This document shows, piece by piece, positions 63,594 to 64,000 of a stretch of DNA of 64,000 nt. The stretch is taken from assembly GCF_003318255.1 (NCBI RefSeq), contig NZ_QOCF01000007.1, forward strand, positions 124,001 to 188,000, given 5' to 3'. Every line of letters begins with the position of its first letter. The first letter of the stretch is position 1. The notes beneath the pieces were generated by a model. The model was not told the DNA's origin. It saw only the letters and a list, made by a program, of their open reading frames with translations, and made no database searches. The DNA is from Ruegeria sp. A3M17. GTDB taxonomy: Bacteria; Pseudomonadota; Alphaproteobacteria; Rhodobacterales; Rhodobacteraceae. The position numbers were made by a program, and so were the translations under genes.

Positions 63594-64000
63594 TTATCCA
63601 CGTTGCGACGGGTGCCAGAATGTCACCGCCTTTTCGATCATGGCGACAAGGCCATAAAATGCGGTCCCAGCCAAAGCGGCCACCACAATCTCGGCCCAGA
63701 CCATGTCCAGCGACAATTGGCCAACGCTGGTGGATATCCGAAAGCCCATGCCAAGCGTGGGCGAGCCAAAGAACTCCGCCACGATAGCGCCGATCAACGC
63801 CAGGGTGGTAGAAATCTTTAAGCCGTTGAAGATAAAGGGCATCGCGGCGGGCAATCGCAGCTTCAGGAAACTCTGCCAATAGGTGGCCGCATAGGTCTCC
63901 ATCAGGTCGCGCTGCATGGCCGTGGCCTCACGCAGACCAGCCACGGTGTTGACCAGCATTGGGAAGAACACCATCACCACGACAACGGCGGCTTTGGAGT
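63594..64000 (-). CDS. ABC transporter permease (SsuC/TauC-like), partial
   Basis: This is the C-terminal part of a BPD-type permease, truncated at the window edge; its start lies beyond 64000. The EAA loop MQRDLMETYAATYWQSFLKLRLPAAMPFI (in parts AATYWQSFLKLRLPAAMPFI) and the GAIVAEFFGSPTLGMGF helix are characteristic of SsuC/TauC/ThiX permeases. It should pair with the binding protein 57 nt downstream. Confidence 0.9.
   Translation of the reverse strand, partial: SKAAVVVVMVFFPMLVNTVAGLREATAMQRDLMETYAATYWQSFLKLRLPAAMPFIFNGLKISTTLALIGAIVAEFFGSPTLGMGFRISTSVGQLSLDMVWAEIVVAALAGTAFYGLVAMIEKAVTFWHPSQRG

Noticed and set aside
1..64000. tRNA, rRNA, CRISPR, insertion sequence or prophage
   Set aside because: No cloverleaf with a CCA-end pattern, repeat-spacer array, transposase or phage gene was recognised by eye; a tRNAscan or Rfam search could still find small RNAs.

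Overview
The window looks like chromosomal DNA of a marine alphaproteobacterium of the Rhodobacterales, most likely the Roseobacter group. The reasons are the gene content (a TRAP transporter beside arginase and ornithine cyclodeaminase, a TAT-exported formate dehydrogenase with DUF3305/DUF3306 partners, a TupABC tungstate transporter, and an acs / DUF4212 / symporter / DUF294 / exonuclease cluster), the moderately high GC, an alphaproteobacterial LexA box, and an intergenic palindromic repeat of a kind I recall from this family. I see no rRNA, tRNA, CRISPR array, insertion sequence or prophage, and no broken genes. The last gene runs off the right edge.

Layout: 0-11 kb holds a CHAD protein, a TfoX C-terminal protein, ndk, an MFS exporter, an operon-like run (ABC-F ATPase, ACT protein, MarC), a retropepsin-like protease, an orphan ImuA-like gene behind a LexA box, two more MFS carriers and a YceI protein. 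11-20 kb holds a yqiJ-yqiK (flotillin) pair, metG and an RND efflux pump. 20-30 kb holds glpD and divergent glpR with TTCGTT-type boxes, DUF5993-dsbB, a yiaW-yiaV-NodT export set and mprF. 29.6-35.4 kb holds an Lrp regulator divergent from arginase and ornithine cyclodeaminase, facing a dctPQM TRAP operon across a paired inverted repeat. 35.8-44.6 kb is an acetate block: acs, adk, DUF4212 plus Na+/solute symporter, a cNMP/CBS/DUF294 protein, an unknown membrane protein and a membrane-anchored DEDDh exonuclease. 44.7-47.4 kb holds a flavin reductase and an apbC / lipoate-ligase-like / DUF6505 operon.

From 47.6 to 62.4 kb lies the most interesting region, a formate dehydrogenase and tungstate island. 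A multi-cluster ferredoxin gene diverges from an operon encoding DUF3305, DUF3306, a TorD-type chaperone, FdhX, and FDH alpha, beta and gamma. This operon also encodes an ABM monooxygenase-like protein, a periplasmic WD40-cytochrome c fusion, a 41-residue peptide and a helix-turn-helix/PBP regulator. It is opposed by tupB-tupC-tupA. Convergent to the ferredoxin gene is a secreted protein whose N-terminal half resembles a shortened TupA and whose C-terminal half carries a CxxCH heme site. My reading is that tungstate (or molybdate) import, sensing of the oxyanion, cofactor-dependent formate oxidation and periplasmic electron transfer are encoded side by side, including binding-protein-derived parts in unusual fusions. 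The window ends with an NMT1/THI5-type ABC importer.
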